A DNA stretch of 53,754 nucleotides from positions 1 through 53,754 of the forward strand of contig NZ_JAHLYS010000043.1 of the NCBI RefSeq assembly GCF_025128055.1. Direction: 5' to 3'. Below, piece by piece: positions 18,201 through 26,952 of the stretch; position 1 is the first letter of the stretch, and each line of letters starts with the position of its first letter. This DNA is from Synechococcus sp. CS-1329. GTDB lineage: Bacteria; Cyanobacteriota; Cyanobacteriia; PCC-6307; Cyanobiaceae. The notes beneath the pieces were generated by a model, which ran no database searches, was not told the origin of the DNA, and worked only from the letters and a program-made list of their open reading frames with translations. Position numbers and translations under genes: made by a program.

Positions 18201-19174
18201 GCGAAACCGATGGCCTTGATCGCAGGGCCAGCGATGGGGAGAACCCGGTCCGTCCAGGCCCTCAGCACAACGGCCCCGCCGGCACGGAGTGGCAGCCCGA
18301 GGCCACGGCCCCGCGCAGCGGCCCCCTGGCGCTGTTTCCCCGCGGCGCCGCCGCCGGAGATGCCCTGCACCGCATCCTGGAGCGGGTCGATCACCGCCTG
18401 AGCGGTCATGACCCGCTGCATCGGGAGCTGGTGGAGCGGGAGCTGGAGCGCTCCGGACTCGACCTGGAGCACGTCCCGGCCACCCTGGAGTTCCTGGAGC
18501 AGCTGCGGCACACGCCGATGGGTGGGGCCCTGGGGGCGCTGGGCCTGGCCCAGCTGGATCCGCGGCGGCAGCTGCGCGAGATGCCCTTCGATCTGCCCCT
18601 GGCCCTGGGCACGGAGTGCTCAGCGCAGCACGCCCTGGTGCGGGCCCAGGGCTTGGCTGAGGTGTTCAGCGGCCACCCCGAAGGCAGCTTCCGCGAGGAC
18701 TACGCCCAGCGGCTGGCGGAGCTGTCGGTGGCCAGCCGCGGCTTCCTCACCGGCTCGATCGATCTGGTGTTCATGGCGCCGGGACCCGACGGGCACGAGC
18801 GCTGGTGGGTGGCCGACTGGAAGAGCAACTGGCTGGGCCAGCGCGATCCCCAGGGCCAGCCGATCGCCTGCGGCCCCCTCGACTACGGCCGCGCCCAGAT
18901 GGCCGCCGTGATGGAAAGCCACCACTACCCGCTCCAGGCCCACCTCTATCTGGTGGCCCTGCACCGCTACCTGGGCTGGCGCCTGCCGGGCTATAGCCCC
19001 GAGCGTGATCTCGGCGGCTACATCTATCTGTTTCTGCGGGGCGTCCCCGGAGCGATCCACCCACCAGCCGGCCTGACGATGGCGGAGCTTTCGGTGCCCG
19101 GCATGTTCGTGGAGCCAGCCCCACTGCAGCGGCTTGAGGCCCTCGATGCGCTGCTGCGGGAGGGCCAGCGATGA
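15287..19174 (+). CDS. recB: RecBCD subunit RecB, helicase-nuclease
   Basis: The 1295-residue protein contains the SF1 helicase motifs in order: EASAGTGKTFTLAH (Walker A), VTFTKAAAAELRDRI, IDEFQDTDPLQW, LVGDPKQAIYRFRGGD, NFRSSPALL, TVHRSKGLEFPVV and YVALTRARELL. The C-terminal RecB nuclease is intact: GDALHRIL, GSIDLVF, VADWKSN and YPLQAHLYLVAL supply the metal-binding His/Asp and catalytic Lys/Gln/Tyr. It unwinds and degrades from double-strand ends, then loads RecA. Start ATG overlaps the recC stop (ATGA). Nothing is missing. Confidence 0.96.
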   Translation: MNSARAQAPVAAELAANGLSLDPGVHLIEASAGTGKTFTLAHLVLRLVGERQLSLGALLVVTFTKAAAAELRDRIGQRLQQAQQLLQSPDPAGQEGLDQELREWLGSLPTEHHERVRAQLLLALEELDAADITTIHGFCHRSLQRQALEAGLAPEVELENDGALLQEQVVHDYWQQQVLALPAHALRGLISRGVQIEALQSLLAALEGDPTLASPELPPHWDPERPLAPQWLEQWAADWNRFEALFEQQGEALEQAICAAAAERKQAGLKSKAPYSANPRHKRVQLLGAWLQAQPRPGSYAELLNDKTSWIPDYFHPGPISQALAALEGPRPQLPQPQLLAAAAALVDGPAETLLSHFCHWARLELARRRQRGGRMSFGDLLTGLDPGSAGSQRAALIEALSQRYGAALIDEFQDTDPLQWRILQRAFAPPGAQPRQLLVLVGDPKQAIYRFRGGDLDTYRAASRAASANHRLARNFRSSPALLEALNQLMAPGLPRSQLPVTPLRPARADGGEPLLLPADQHPLQLLWLGDKSGGADELPSRSELEARVGDRVAALVLDLLLRGWRMGAGQTSRPLQPSDLCLLVDRHQQAEDLRAALERRGIPSRLLSQGDVFAGEGAVLLQRLLDALAEPGSGDRLRLLAASPLLGWSPQRLATAGSHDWDRLSGQLARLAERLPNDGLLATLGRLLRSEELARLSLHGRWLADLQQCAELVQERLHQQRLGAAAAADWLRRRRLHPPETVPDHQQPHSDAVSSAVGVVTVHRSKGLEFPVVICPYFWQGVGSPTRRRGRSLGRRWSPTKASGPQLDVHLDPRWGLAQEAAEQEQAALAAERERLAYVALTRARELLVLGYAPAQGQTSNPLLPWLFSDEPLAALEAGDETCSDRSDRDWLEHLDAEIQRRSLPITLISGDPEQPAARRWQAPAAAGDLGTGPVPRWSLFSGWGRSSYSSWTQGAHAAPLAPEAIEEGRETDGLDRRASDGENPVRPGPQHNGPAGTEWQPEATAPRSGPLALFPRGAAAGDALHRILERVDHRLSGHDPLHRELVERELERSGLDLEHVPATLEFLEQLRHTPMGGALGALGLAQLDPRRQLREMPFDLPLALGTECSAQHALVRAQGLAEVFSGHPEGSFREDYAQRLAELSVASRGFLTGSIDLVFMAPGPDGHERWWVADWKSNWLGQRDPQGQPIACGPLDYGRAQMAAVMESHHYPLQAHLYLVALHRYLGWRLPGYSPERDLGGYIYLFLRGVPGAIHPPAGLTMAELSVPGMFVEPAPLQRLEALDALLREGQR

Positions 19175-20874
19175 ACCCACAGCCGCCCCTGACTCCCCTG
19201 GGCCCCGCCCTGGCCGAAGCCCTGCCCAGGCTCTACGGGATCGGAAGCGATCCGTTGCTCAGCGAGCTGATCGGCGCCCTGAGTGCGGCCCTGGTACGCG
19301 GTGAATTGCATCTGCCCCTGGAGGGGCCTGCCCCCGAGGGCATCGTCAGCGTTGAGCACTGGCCTGAGGGCCACCGCCAGGCCCTGGTGCGCTGCGGCTG
19401 GGCGCCCAGTGGCGATTGCGATTCCCCACCCCCCGTGATGCTGAGCGAGCGGGGTCTGGGCTGGCGGCGCTGGCTGCTGCAGCTGGAGGCCACGATGACC
19501 GAACTGCAGCGGCGGGCCGAGGCCAGCGTGCAGCCGCCCCTCAGTGCCGCCCGCCGGCAGGCCGCCGCCGAGCGGGCCCAGGGGCGGGGCGGGCTGGATT
19601 GCCGCCAGCAGGCGGCGGTGGTGGCCCTGCTGAGCCAGGGCCTGGTGCTGCTCGGGGGCGGACCCGGCACCGGCAAGACCAGCACGATCGTGCAGATGCT
19701 GGCGGCGGTGCTGGAGGAACGTCCCGGCTGGAGGCTGCACCTGGCGGCACCCACCGGCAAGGCCGCCGCCCGCCTGCGCCAGGCCATCGCCGCCGGGGGC
19801 TCCACCCTCCCTTCGCCGCTGGCCGCGCAGCTGGCGGCCAGCCCCTGCACCACCCTGCACCGGCTGCTGGAAAGCCGCGGCGACGGCTTCGGACGCCACC
19901 GCCATCGGCCCCTGGCCCTGGATCTGCTGGTGGTGGATGAGGTGTCAATGCTGGATCTGCCGCTGATGGCCGCCCTGCTGGAGGCCATGCCGGCCGAAGC
20001 CCAGCTCGTGCTGGTGGGCGATCCCGATCAACTGGCCCCGGTGGGCCCCGGGGCGGTGCTGCAGGAACTGCAGGTCCCAGCCAGGCGCCAGGCCCTGGGG
20101 GATGCGGCGATCGAGCTGATCACCACTTACCGCAATGACGGGGCGCTGGCCCTGGCGGCGGGCCACCTGCGGCGGGGTGACACCCCCGGGTTCCTGGAGC
20201 ACCTGAGCGAGCTGAGCAGCTCAGACAACCTCAGCTGGTGGCGTTCTCCGGCGGGCCGGCTACCCGCCGAGTTGCTGCAGCGGCTCAGGGCCCATCAGCG
20301 GCAACTGGCTGAGCTGGCCACCCGCTGGAGCGTGGATCCTGAGGGCTGCAGCCGGGAGCTGCTGGAGGAGCTGGAGCACTGCGTGGTGCTGGCCCCCACC
20401 CGTCGCGGGAGCTGGGGGGTGGAGGCGCTGAACCAGCGGCTGCTGGGCGACGACTGGGGCCGGGGACCGGCGTTCTGGCCCCCCGGCACTCCGGTGCTGT
20501 GCCAGCGCAACCTGCCGGAGCAGGGGCTCGCCAATGGCGATGTGGGCGTGGTGGTGGACGCCGACGGCCAGCGCCGGCTGCTGTTCTGGGGAAGCCAGGA
20601 CCCCGGCGTCGCCGGGGAGGAAACCAGGCTGGTCCACCCCAGCCGTATGGCCGCCGCAGAAGCGGCTTTCGCAATCACGATCCATAAATCACAGGGCAGC
20701 CAGTACCAGCAGGTGCTGGTACTGATGCCGGAGGCAGAGGGCCGCTGGGACCGGCGCCTCCTCTACACAGCCCTGACCCGGGCCCGGCAGCAGGCGATGC
20801 TGATCACTCCCCAAGGCCAGGGATGGCTGCCCGATGGAACCAAGGGCAGCCAGACGCTCAGGTTCAGCGGATGA
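19171..20874 (+). CDS. recD: RecBCD subunit RecD, 5'-3' helicase
   Basis: The 567-residue SF1B helicase shows [75 protein letters not shown] and [10 protein letters not shown]. In the complex it drives the 5'-ended strand. The start overlaps the recB stop (ATGA), and the 3' end overlaps the convergent glnN end by 11 nt. Length is a little shorter than the E. coli protein, as in many cyanobacteria. Confidence 0.95.
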   Translation: MNPQPPLTPLGPALAEALPRLYGIGSDPLLSELIGALSAALVRGELHLPLEGPAPEGIVSVEHWPEGHRQALVRCGWAPSGDCDSPPPVMLSERGLGWRRWLLQLEATMTELQRRAEASVQPPLSAARRQAAAERAQGRGGLDCRQQAAVVALLSQGLVLLGGGPGTGKTSTIVQMLAAVLEERPGWRLHLAAPTGKAAARLRQAIAAGGSTLPSPLAAQLAASPCTTLHRLLESRGDGFGRHRHRPLALDLLVVDEVSMLDLPLMAALLEAMPAEAQLVLVGDPDQLAPVGPGAVLQELQVPARRQALGDAAIELITTYRNDGALALAAGHLRRGDTPGFLEHLSELSSSDNLSWWRSPAGRLPAELLQRLRAHQRQLAELATRWSVDPEGCSRELLEELEHCVVLAPTRRGSWGVEALNQRLLGDDWGRGPAFWPPGTPVLCQRNLPEQGLANGDVGVVVDADGQRRLLFWGSQDPGVAGEETRLVHPSRMAAAEAAFAITIHKSQGSQYQQVLVLMPEAEGRWDRRLLYTALTRARQQAMLITPQGQGWLPDGTKGSQTLRFSG

Positions 20875-23032
20875 ACAGCATCTCCTGGTAGGTGGGCAGC
20901 GGCCAGGTGTTGTCGTCGACCAGGGTTTCAAGCCCATCGACGGCCTCACGGATCTTGTGCATCAGCGGCAGCAGGGTGTCGGCGCAGTGACGCATGTGGG
21001 CCACAGGTCCGTGGGGAGGATTCGGCAGGGCTGACTCCAAGGCTGTGCAGTTGGCCAGGAGCTCCTGGTTGAGGCTGGCGATGCGGCCGGCCATGGCGCG
21101 ATCGGGGGGAAGGCCCAGATCTTCCTGGTAGCGCAGGGAATTGGCCAGGTTGCCGAGATACTCCATCACCGCGGGGTAGACCTGGGTGCGGGCGATCTGC
21201 AGGGCCAGCTTGGCCTCCACTTCCACCGCCAGCACGTACTGCTCGGCATAGACCTCGAAACGGCTCTGCAGCTCCACCGGGGTGAGCACTCCGGTGCGGG
21301 CGAACAGGTCCTTGATGGAATCGCGCTCGAGCACCATCAAGGCATCAGCCGTGGTGGGCAGGTTCTCCAGACCCCGCTCGTTGACAGCCATTTGGTGCCA
21401 GTTGCTGGAGTAGCCGTCGCCGCCGAAGACGACGTTGCCATGCAGCTCCATGATCGTCTTGAGCACGGCCGCAGCGGCCGCTTCAAGGCTGTCGCCGGAG
21501 GCCATCTTGGCCTCCATCTCGTCGCAGATGTACTGAAGCGAATCAGCCAGCATCGTGTTCATGGCCACCAGCGGACCCGCCACCGACTGGTTGGAGCCCA
21601 CCGCCCTGAACTCGAAGCGGTTGCCGGTGAAGGCGAAGGGTGAGGTGCGGTTGCGGTCGCCGGGATCCTTGGGGAATTCCGGCAGGGTGTCGACACCCAG
21701 CTGCATCAGGCCGCCGTGGTCGGTGCTGCCGAGGTTGCCGTTCTTGATCATCGTGTACACCTCCTCCAGCTGGCTGCCGAGGTACACCGAGATGATCGCT
21801 GGAGGGGCTTCATTGGCACCGAGGCGGTGATCATTGCCCGCCGTGGCCACCACGGCACGCAGCAGTGGTCCGTAGAGATGAACACCACGGATCACCGCTC
21901 CGCAGAACAGCAGGAACTGCATGTTCTCCTCGGGGCTGCTGCCGGGATCCAGCAGGTTGCCATGGGTGGCATTGCCCACCGACCAGTTCACGTGCTTGCC
22001 GGAGCCGTTGATGCCCTCGAAGGGCTTCTCGTGCAGCAGGCAGTTCATGCCGTGCTTGCGCGCCGTGTTCTTGAGCAGCGTCATGGTCAGCTGCTGGTGG
22101 TCGGTGGCCACGTTGGCCGCCTCGAAGAAGGGGGCCAGCTCGAACTGACCGGGTGCCACTTCGTTGTGGCGGGTCTTGGCGGGAATGCCCAGCCGGTACA
22201 TCTGATGCTCCACGTCCTGCATGAAGACCTGGACCCGCTGGGGGATGGCACCGAAGTAGTGATCGTCGAATTGCTGACCCTTGGGAGACGGGGCACCGAA
22301 AAGGGTGCGGCCGGAGAGCAGCAGGTCGGGGCGCAGGCTCACGAAGGCACTGTCCACCAGGAAATACTCCTGCTCAGCGCCGCAGCTGGAGTTCACCGGG
22401 GCCACTTCGGTGTTGCCCAGCAGCTTGAGCAGACGCTGGGCCTGCTTGTTCATGGCCGCATTGGAGCGCAGCAGCGGCGTTTTCTTGTCGAGGGCCTCGC
22501 CCGTCCATGACACGAAGACGGTGGGGATGCAGAGGGTGACGCCGTTGGGCGTCGCCATCAGGAAGGCCGGGCTGGTGATGTCCCAGGCGGTGTAGCCGCG
22601 TGCCTCAAAGGTGGTGCGGATGCCGCCGTTGGGGAAGGAGGAGCCGTCGGGTTCACCCTGCACCAGCACCTTGCCGGTGAATTCACAGATGGCGGAGCCA
22701 TCGCTCTGGGTGGAGATGAAACCGTCGTGTTTTTCGGCGGTGGAGTTGGTGAGCGGATAGAAAACGTGGGCGTAGTAGAGAGCGCCGCGGCTCACAGCCC
22801 AGTCCTTCATCGCCTGGGCCACCACGTTGGCGACGGTGACGTCGAGTTTGCCGCCTTCCTTGACGGTCTTCTGAACCGACTTGAAGATGTCCTTGGGCAA
22901 GGACGATTTCATCTTCGAGAGGTTGAAGACGTCTGCAGCCCAGATCTCATCAAGAGAGGCGATGGGGGCGGTGACCGCCGCCGGACGTTCCTGGGTGCGC
23001 TGAATGGCAGCTAGGCGCTTGAGGCTGGGCAT
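20864..23032 (-). CDS. glnN: Type III glutamine synthetase GlnN
   Basis: The 722-residue protein is far longer than GSI and has the GSIII pattern. An N-terminal extension [23 protein letters not shown] is followed by [13 protein letters not shown] (metal-binding Glu region), [34 protein letters not shown] and [15 protein letters not shown]. It makes glutamine from glutamate, ammonium and ATP; cyanobacterial GlnN is typically a nitrogen-stress enzyme under NtcA. The ATG at 23032 is preferred; an in-frame GTG at 23053 would add 7 residues. It is convergent with recD. Confidence 0.94.
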   Translation of the reverse strand: MPSLKRLAAIQRTQERPAAVTAPIASLDEIWAADVFNLSKMKSSLPKDIFKSVQKTVKEGGKLDVTVANVVAQAMKDWAVSRGALYYAHVFYPLTNSTAEKHDGFISTQSDGSAICEFTGKVLVQGEPDGSSFPNGGIRTTFEARGYTAWDITSPAFLMATPNGVTLCIPTVFVSWTGEALDKKTPLLRSNAAMNKQAQRLLKLLGNTEVAPVNSSCGAEQEYFLVDSAFVSLRPDLLLSGRTLFGAPSPKGQQFDDHYFGAIPQRVQVFMQDVEHQMYRLGIPAKTRHNEVAPGQFELAPFFEAANVATDHQQLTMTLLKNTARKHGMNCLLHEKPFEGINGSGKHVNWSVGNATHGNLLDPGSSPEENMQFLLFCGAVIRGVHLYGPLLRAVVATAGNDHRLGANEAPPAIISVYLGSQLEEVYTMIKNGNLGSTDHGGLMQLGVDTLPEFPKDPGDRNRTSPFAFTGNRFEFRAVGSNQSVAGPLVAMNTMLADSLQYICDEMEAKMASGDSLEAAAAAVLKTIMELHGNVVFGGDGYSSNWHQMAVNERGLENLPTTADALMVLERDSIKDLFARTGVLTPVELQSRFEVYAEQYVLAVEVEAKLALQIARTQVYPAVMEYLGNLANSLRYQEDLGLPPDRAMAGRIASLNQELLANCTALESALPNPPHGPVAHMRHCADTLLPLMHKIREAVDGLETLVDDNTWPLPTYQEMLFIR

Positions 23033-23083
23033 GTAAGACCATGTGTCTGGCACACATCCAAGTAGGCCGCCACCCCCTGAGGT

Positions 23084-23097
23084 GAATCCGTTGTTAC
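23084..23097 (-). promoter_or_regulatory. Near-match NtcA-like box upstream of glnN
   Basis: On the minus strand the sequence GTAACAACGGATTC has the GTA-N8-TAC form with one mismatch in the second half-site (TTC for TAC), 52 nt upstream of the preferred glnN ATG. TACTTG 19 nt further downstream is a poor -10 candidate at slightly short spacing. NtcA control is expected for this gene from family knowledge; this site is only a suggestion. Confidence 0.3.
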
Positions 23098-23199
23098 AGA
23101 GGCGTCAGGCCCGCATGGTGAGCACAGGCTCCAGACCACAGCCGCGCTGACGTCTCTGCGGCCATGGGACAGACTGGTGTCATTCCCAGCCCGGTCCCC

Positions 23200-23421
23200 A
23201 TGATCCGCTACTACCTGTTGCTGCCGGGACCCCAGGGAGGGGAGCCAACACTGGGCCGGATGCTGGATGACCGCAGCGAAGCCTGCTTCGACGCCAGCAC
23301 CACACCCCCCACCTGGCAGGGATGCAGCAATCAGATTCAGCGTCGCCTGCACGCGCACGACAAAATCGCCGAAATCAGCCAGACCAGGGCCCAGGCCTGG
23401 AAACCTGCCGCCTTCGGCTGA
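23200..23421 (+). CDS. Small hypothetical protein, 73 aa
   Basis: From ATG 23200 the protein starts MIRYYLLLPGPQGGEPTLGRML and has CFDASTTPPTWQGC and a basic C-terminus. A start at 23164 would add 12 residues of no obvious character. It is divergent from glnN and 6 nt ahead of the cupin gene, so the two probably share a transcript. No family recognised. Confidence 0.6.
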   Translation: MIRYYLLLPGPQGGEPTLGRMLDDRSEACFDASTTPPTWQGCSNQIQRRLHAHDKIAEISQTRAQAWKPAAFG

Positions 23422-23427
23422 TCAGCC

Positions 23428-23793
23428 GTGACTGAACCTGGCGGGGGAGCCGCGCTCCGCAGCGAACGCCCCTGGGGCTGGTTCGAGACGCTCTCCCGCG
23501 GTGAGGGCTACCTGATCAAACGTCTGTGGCTCCAGCCCTCCAGCCGCATCAGCCTTCAACGCCACCATCACCGCAGCGAGCATTGGCTGGTGGTTGCCGG
23601 TGAAGGGGTTCTGGACTGTGCGGGTCAGCAGGTGATCGCCTCTTCAGGGGTCGCGCTGACCATCCCCAGCCACGCCGTTCACCGGGCGAGCGCAGGAGCC
23701 TCCGGGCTGATGATCGTGGAGGTGCAGCGGGGCAAGATCCTCAGCGACGACGACATTGAGCGCTTCGCTGACGACTACGGACGTCTGGGCTGA
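23428..23793 (+). CDS. Cupin protein, mannose-6-phosphate isomerase type II C-terminal-like
   Basis: The 121-residue single cupin opens with RSERPWGWFETLSRGEGYLIKRLWLQPSSRISLQRHHHRSEHW and continues with VVAGEGVLDC and VHRASAGASGLMIVEVQRG. This is the arrangement of the C-terminal domain of bifunctional mannose-1-phosphate guanylyltransferase/mannose-6-phosphate isomerase. The metal-binding His cluster is intact. As a stand-alone domain it may act as a phosphomannose isomerase for GDP-mannose and polysaccharide synthesis. GTG start at 23428. Confidence 0.85.
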   Translation: MTEPGGGAALRSERPWGWFETLSRGEGYLIKRLWLQPSSRISLQRHHHRSEHWLVVAGEGVLDCAGQQVIASSGVALTIPSHAVHRASAGASGLMIVEVQRGKILSDDDIERFADDYGRLG

Positions 23794-23842
23794 GCTTCAG
23801 TCTCCGGAAAGCCCTCCAGGCCGGTGGTTCGAGGCGGGGTGT

Positions 23843-23872
23843 TACGATACATACTCACCCTTTAATAAAGGG
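23843..23872 (+). promoter_or_regulatory. Putative promoter with a perfect palindrome, RNA-helicase leader
   Basis: TACGAT (23843-23848) fits a -10 element. Ten bases further, CCCTTTA-A-TAAAGGG (23858-23872) is a perfect 7-1-7 palindrome lying about where the first transcribed bases would be, followed by a T6 run at 23883-23888. The layout fits an operator or an early-transcript hairpin ahead of the helicase gene at 23969. No -35 element is convincing. Confidence 0.4.
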
Positions 23873-23968
23873 CAAGGCAGTCTTTTTTCAGGCCCTGTGG
23901 CCGTGAGATACGGGTACCTGCCGGCCTGCGTTGAAGGAACTCCCAGGCCAAGGCCCCATCAACTCATC

Positions 23969-25942
23969 GTGACCCAGTTCAACGCAAGCGAGAGCTTTGC
24001 GTGCTCCATCAACCTGAGCGCCCATCCCGCCCGAAACCCCATCCAACCCATCGCGAGCGATTCCATCACCACCACTCCTTCCATCCAGCCCGGCACCATC
24101 TCCAGCAGCGTCGACCTGAGCGCCCTTGAAGGGCAGCCCGCAACAGAAGTCATCGCAGCCACCGCCGTTGAATCAACCCTGATCGGTCCCATCGATCAAC
24201 CCGAAGAAACGGCACAGCCTGCGCAAACAGCCCAAGCGGCCCAAGAGGTGCCAGCCGCTGGATTTGCGGGATTTGGTCTGGGGGCTGAGATCCTCGCCGC
24301 CGTGGTTGATTGCGGCTACAGCGATCCTTCTCCGATTCAAAAGGCCGCCATTCCCGAGCTGATGCTCGGCCGCGACCTGGTGGGTCAGGCCCAGACCGGC
24401 ACCGGCAAAACCGCCGCCTTCGCCCTGCCCCTGCTGGCGCGCCTGGATCCCCAGCAGCGCACTCCCCAGGTGCTGGTGCTCACCCCCACCCGTGAACTGG
24501 CCCTTCAGGTGGCAGAGGCCTTCAGCGGCTACGCCGCCAAACTGCCCCAGGTGCGCGTGCTGCCGATCTACGGCGGTGCCGATTTCCGCGACCAGATCGT
24601 TCGCCTCAAGCGAGGCGTGCAGATCGTGGTGGGCACCCCAGGCCGGGTGATGGACCACATGCGCCAGGGAACCCTCGATCTCTCCGGCCTGCGCTGCCTC
24701 GTGCTCGATGAAGCCGACGAGATGCTGCGCATGGGCTTCATCGACGATGTCGAGTGGGTGCTGGAGCAACTGCCCGAGCAGCGCCAGGTGGTGCTCTTCT
24801 CGGCCACCATGCCCTCGGAGATCCGTCGGCTCTCGCGCAAATACCTGCAGAACCCGGCTGAAGTCACCATCCAACAGAAGGGTGCCGGCAACAGCACGAT
24901 TCGCCAGCGCCACCTGGTGGTGCATGGCGCCCAGAAACTGGAGGCTCTCACCCGCGTGCTCGAGGCCGAGACCAGCGGCGGTGTGATCATCTTTGCCCGC
25001 ACCAAGGCGATCACCCTCAACGTTTCCGAAGCGCTGGAACAACAGGGTTATGACGTGGCTGTGCTCAACGGCGACGTGCCCCAGAACCAACGGGAACGCA
25101 CGGTGGAGCGGCTGCGCAGCGGCCAGGTGAACGTGCTCGTGGCCACCGATGTGGCCGCCCGGGGACTGGACGTGGACCGGATCACGCTGGTGATCAACTA
25201 CGACATCCCCTTTGACAGCGAGGCCTATGTGCACCGCATCGGCCGCACCGGCCGGGCAGGTCGCCAGGGCGACGCGATCCTCTTCCTCACCCCCCGTGAA
25301 CGCCGCTTCCTTGGGGGCCTGGAGCGGGCTGTGGGCAAACCCATCACACCGATGGACGTGCCCAGCAACGCCGACATCAACCAGAGCCGGCTCGACCGCC
25401 TGCGCGAGCGCCTCACCGCCCTGGTGGGAACCCCCCGCTCCGACGATCAGGAACTGGCCCTGCTCAGCGAAATTCTGCAGCGGGTGGGCAGCGAAATCAC
25501 CGCCAGCCCTGAGCAGCTGGCCCTGGCCGCCCTGCAACTGGCCGTGGGTGAGCGCCCCTTGCTGATGCAGGGCACCGAAACCTGGCGCCAACCGGCCCCC
25601 AGCCGCGAGCGTCAGCGCAGCGGCGACGACGATCGCCGCGGTGAGCGTCGCTCCTCATCCCGTGCTGGCGGCAGCCGGCTGGAAGCCTCCACTCCTCCGG
25701 ACGCCGACATGGAGCGTTTCCGGATTGAGGTGGGCTGGCAGGACCGGGTCAAGCCTGGCAATATTGTCGGCGCCATTGCCAACGAAGCCGGCCTGAACGG
25801 CCGCAGCATCGGCCGCATCCAGATCTTCGACACCCACAGCACTGTGGATCTTCCCAGCGGAATGCCTGAAGATGTCTTCGACGCCCTGCGGCGTTTGCGG
25901 GTGATGAACAAAGAGCTTCAGATCACCCGGCACAGCTCCTGA
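23969..25942 (+). CDS. deaD: DEAD-box ATP-dependent RNA helicase, DeaD/CsdA type
   Basis: The 657-residue protein has, after a low-complexity N-terminal extension of about 95 residues (Pro, Ala, Thr and Gln rich), a Q motif (YSDPSPIQ), AQTGTGKT, PTRELALQ, VLDEADEML, LFSATMP, ARGLDVDR and HRIGRTGRAGR. It ends in a DbpA-type RNA-binding domain (ERFRIEVGWQDRVKPGNIVGAI ... IQIFDTHSTVDLP). It should unwind structured RNA, for example in ribosome assembly or cold adaptation. The start is uncertain: the GTG at 23969 is proposed because upstream sequence includes promoter-like elements and part of the cupin gene. A Ser/Arg-rich linker joins helicase core and RNA-binding domain. Confidence 0.92.
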   Translation: MTQFNASESFACSINLSAHPARNPIQPIASDSITTTPSIQPGTISSSVDLSALEGQPATEVIAATAVESTLIGPIDQPEETAQPAQTAQAAQEVPAAGFAGFGLGAEILAAVVDCGYSDPSPIQKAAIPELMLGRDLVGQAQTGTGKTAAFALPLLARLDPQQRTPQVLVLTPTRELALQVAEAFSGYAAKLPQVRVLPIYGGADFRDQIVRLKRGVQIVVGTPGRVMDHMRQGTLDLSGLRCLVLDEADEMLRMGFIDDVEWVLEQLPEQRQVVLFSATMPSEIRRLSRKYLQNPAEVTIQQKGAGNSTIRQRHLVVHGAQKLEALTRVLEAETSGGVIIFARTKAITLNVSEALEQQGYDVAVLNGDVPQNQRERTVERLRSGQVNVLVATDVAARGLDVDRITLVINYDIPFDSEAYVHRIGRTGRAGRQGDAILFLTPRERRFLGGLERAVGKPITPMDVPSNADINQSRLDRLRERLTALVGTPRSDDQELALLSEILQRVGSEITASPEQLALAALQLAVGERPLLMQGTETWRQPAPSRERQRSGDDDRRGERRSSSRAGGSRLEASTPPDADMERFRIEVGWQDRVKPGNIVGAIANEAGLNGRSIGRIQIFDTHSTVDLPSGMPEDVFDALRRLRVMNKELQITRHSS

Positions 25943-25983
25943 GTCAGCCCCGCACGTCGATCCGGCGTTCCTACTGCCCCTCC

Positions 25984-26346
25984 ATGTCAATCCTCTCCAG
26001 CCTTGTCGAGGCCAGCGGCCAGCGCACTCTCCAGACCCCAAGGTCTGTGACACTGCGCCTGGCCACGGTGGCCCTGGCGGGCCTGGTGGATCTGACCATG
26101 GCCGGGGCCGTGGAGGCGGAGGTTCTGCTCAAGGCCTCCGCCAGCGGCAACCAGAAGGATGAGCAGGTCAGCAAATTCTGTCTCGCCACCGTCAGTGCGG
26201 CCTTCCAGGCTGCACGCAAGGTTCAGCCGCCAGGCCTGGGCTCCTACGCCTGCTCCTGTTTCGTGGATCAGGTGAATCGGGGGGCTGGTCTGGATGTGGC
26301 TCAGACCACCTGCCGCCAGCGCACCATGGCCCGCTACAGCCTCTGA
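25984..26346 (+). CDS. Cys-containing secreted hypothetical protein
   Basis: The 120-residue product has a hydrophobic segment (about residues 24-46, VTLRLATVALAGLVDLTMAGAVEA) that could be a signal peptide with AEA-type cleavage. A mature part follows with FCLATV, YACSCFVDQV and TTCRQR; four Cys suggest disulfides. The start at 25984 is not certain; a later start would give a more typical signal peptide. Family unknown. It follows deaD by 41 nt on the same strand. Confidence 0.62.
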   Translation: MSILSSLVEASGQRTLQTPRSVTLRLATVALAGLVDLTMAGAVEAEVLLKASASGNQKDEQVSKFCLATVSAAFQAARKVQPPGLGSYACSCFVDQVNRGAGLDVAQTTCRQRTMARYSL

Positions 26347-26410
26347 GCCCTCCTGCTGGGGCCTTGGCCTGAGATCAGGATCTAGAGGAGGGGGAGAGTG
26401 GGGTTGGGCG

Positions 26411-26641
26411 TCAGGCGCACATCCCCGTGACATCGTCGGTGTGCAACACACTCACCTGCCGCAGGCAGAGTGTTTCCAGGGCGGAGATCATGTTGACCTG
26501 GACCTCAGAGGTCTCGCAGAGCACCAGGGTCTGCAGGAGATCAAAGCGATCCTGGGGGGCGAGTTCGCCGTCCTCACACCAGTCGAGGCTCCAGGGGACA
26601 GGGGCAGCCATGGCTTCGGGATCAATGCGTCTTGGTTTCAT
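26411..26641 (-). CDS. Small hypothetical protein, 76 aa
   Basis: From ATG 26641 (MKPRRIDPEAMAAPVPW) the protein contains WCEDGELAPQDRFDLLQTLVLCETSEVQVNMISALETL, a regular amphipathic pattern that looks like a genuine protein, and ends in DDVTGMCA. An in-frame start at 26788 would give 125 residues, but the extra part (Ala-rich, uneven) looks less like coding sequence. Convergent with the gene ending at 26346. Family unknown. Confidence 0.65.
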   Translation of the reverse strand: MKPRRIDPEAMAAPVPWSLDWCEDGELAPQDRFDLLQTLVLCETSEVQVNMISALETLCLRQVSVLHTDDVTGMCA

Positions 26642-26952
26642 GACATTGGAGCATCCCGCGGCGGCGGCGTCCATTCCTTGGATTTGCTTCCAATCTGCTT
26701 CACGCTTCGTCATCAAAGCTCGCGAGGCTTCCCGCCAGGCCAGAAGAGCTGCAGCGCAAGCCCCTGGCTCCATCTCAGCAGCCAGCAAGGCTGGCAGAAA
26801 CGCTCAGCTGGGCTTTTCACCCTGTATTATCTCGGCCATTTTGGGCGGCCTTCCCTGCCGATCGATTGCTCTCGACTGAACTCGCTCCCACGGCAGCTGG
26901 CCCCTTTTAATGACCTCTGGCCTTTCCGGCCAATGCCCAGACGCCTGATTTC
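26642..26952. other. 311-bp divergent gap upstream of the ABC exporter
   Basis: The part nearest the minus-strand gene stays open in that gene's frame to 26788. A short hairpin, GCCAGC-AAG-GCTGGC, sits at 26781-26795. TATTAT at 26825-26830 is a good -10-like hexamer on the plus strand, about 125 nt before the ABC gene, but no clear -35 is seen. This gap is AT-richer than the flanking genes. No RNA gene is recognised. Confidence 0.5.

Noticed and set aside
24173-25591. 472-codon open frame antisense to deaD
   Set aside because: His/Gln/Gly-rich shadow of a well-defined helicase.
26565-26585. TCCTCACACC, resembling the core of the cyanobacterial Yfr1 RNA
   Set aside because: It lies inside a protein-coding frame and no flanking stem-loops of Yfr1 are present.
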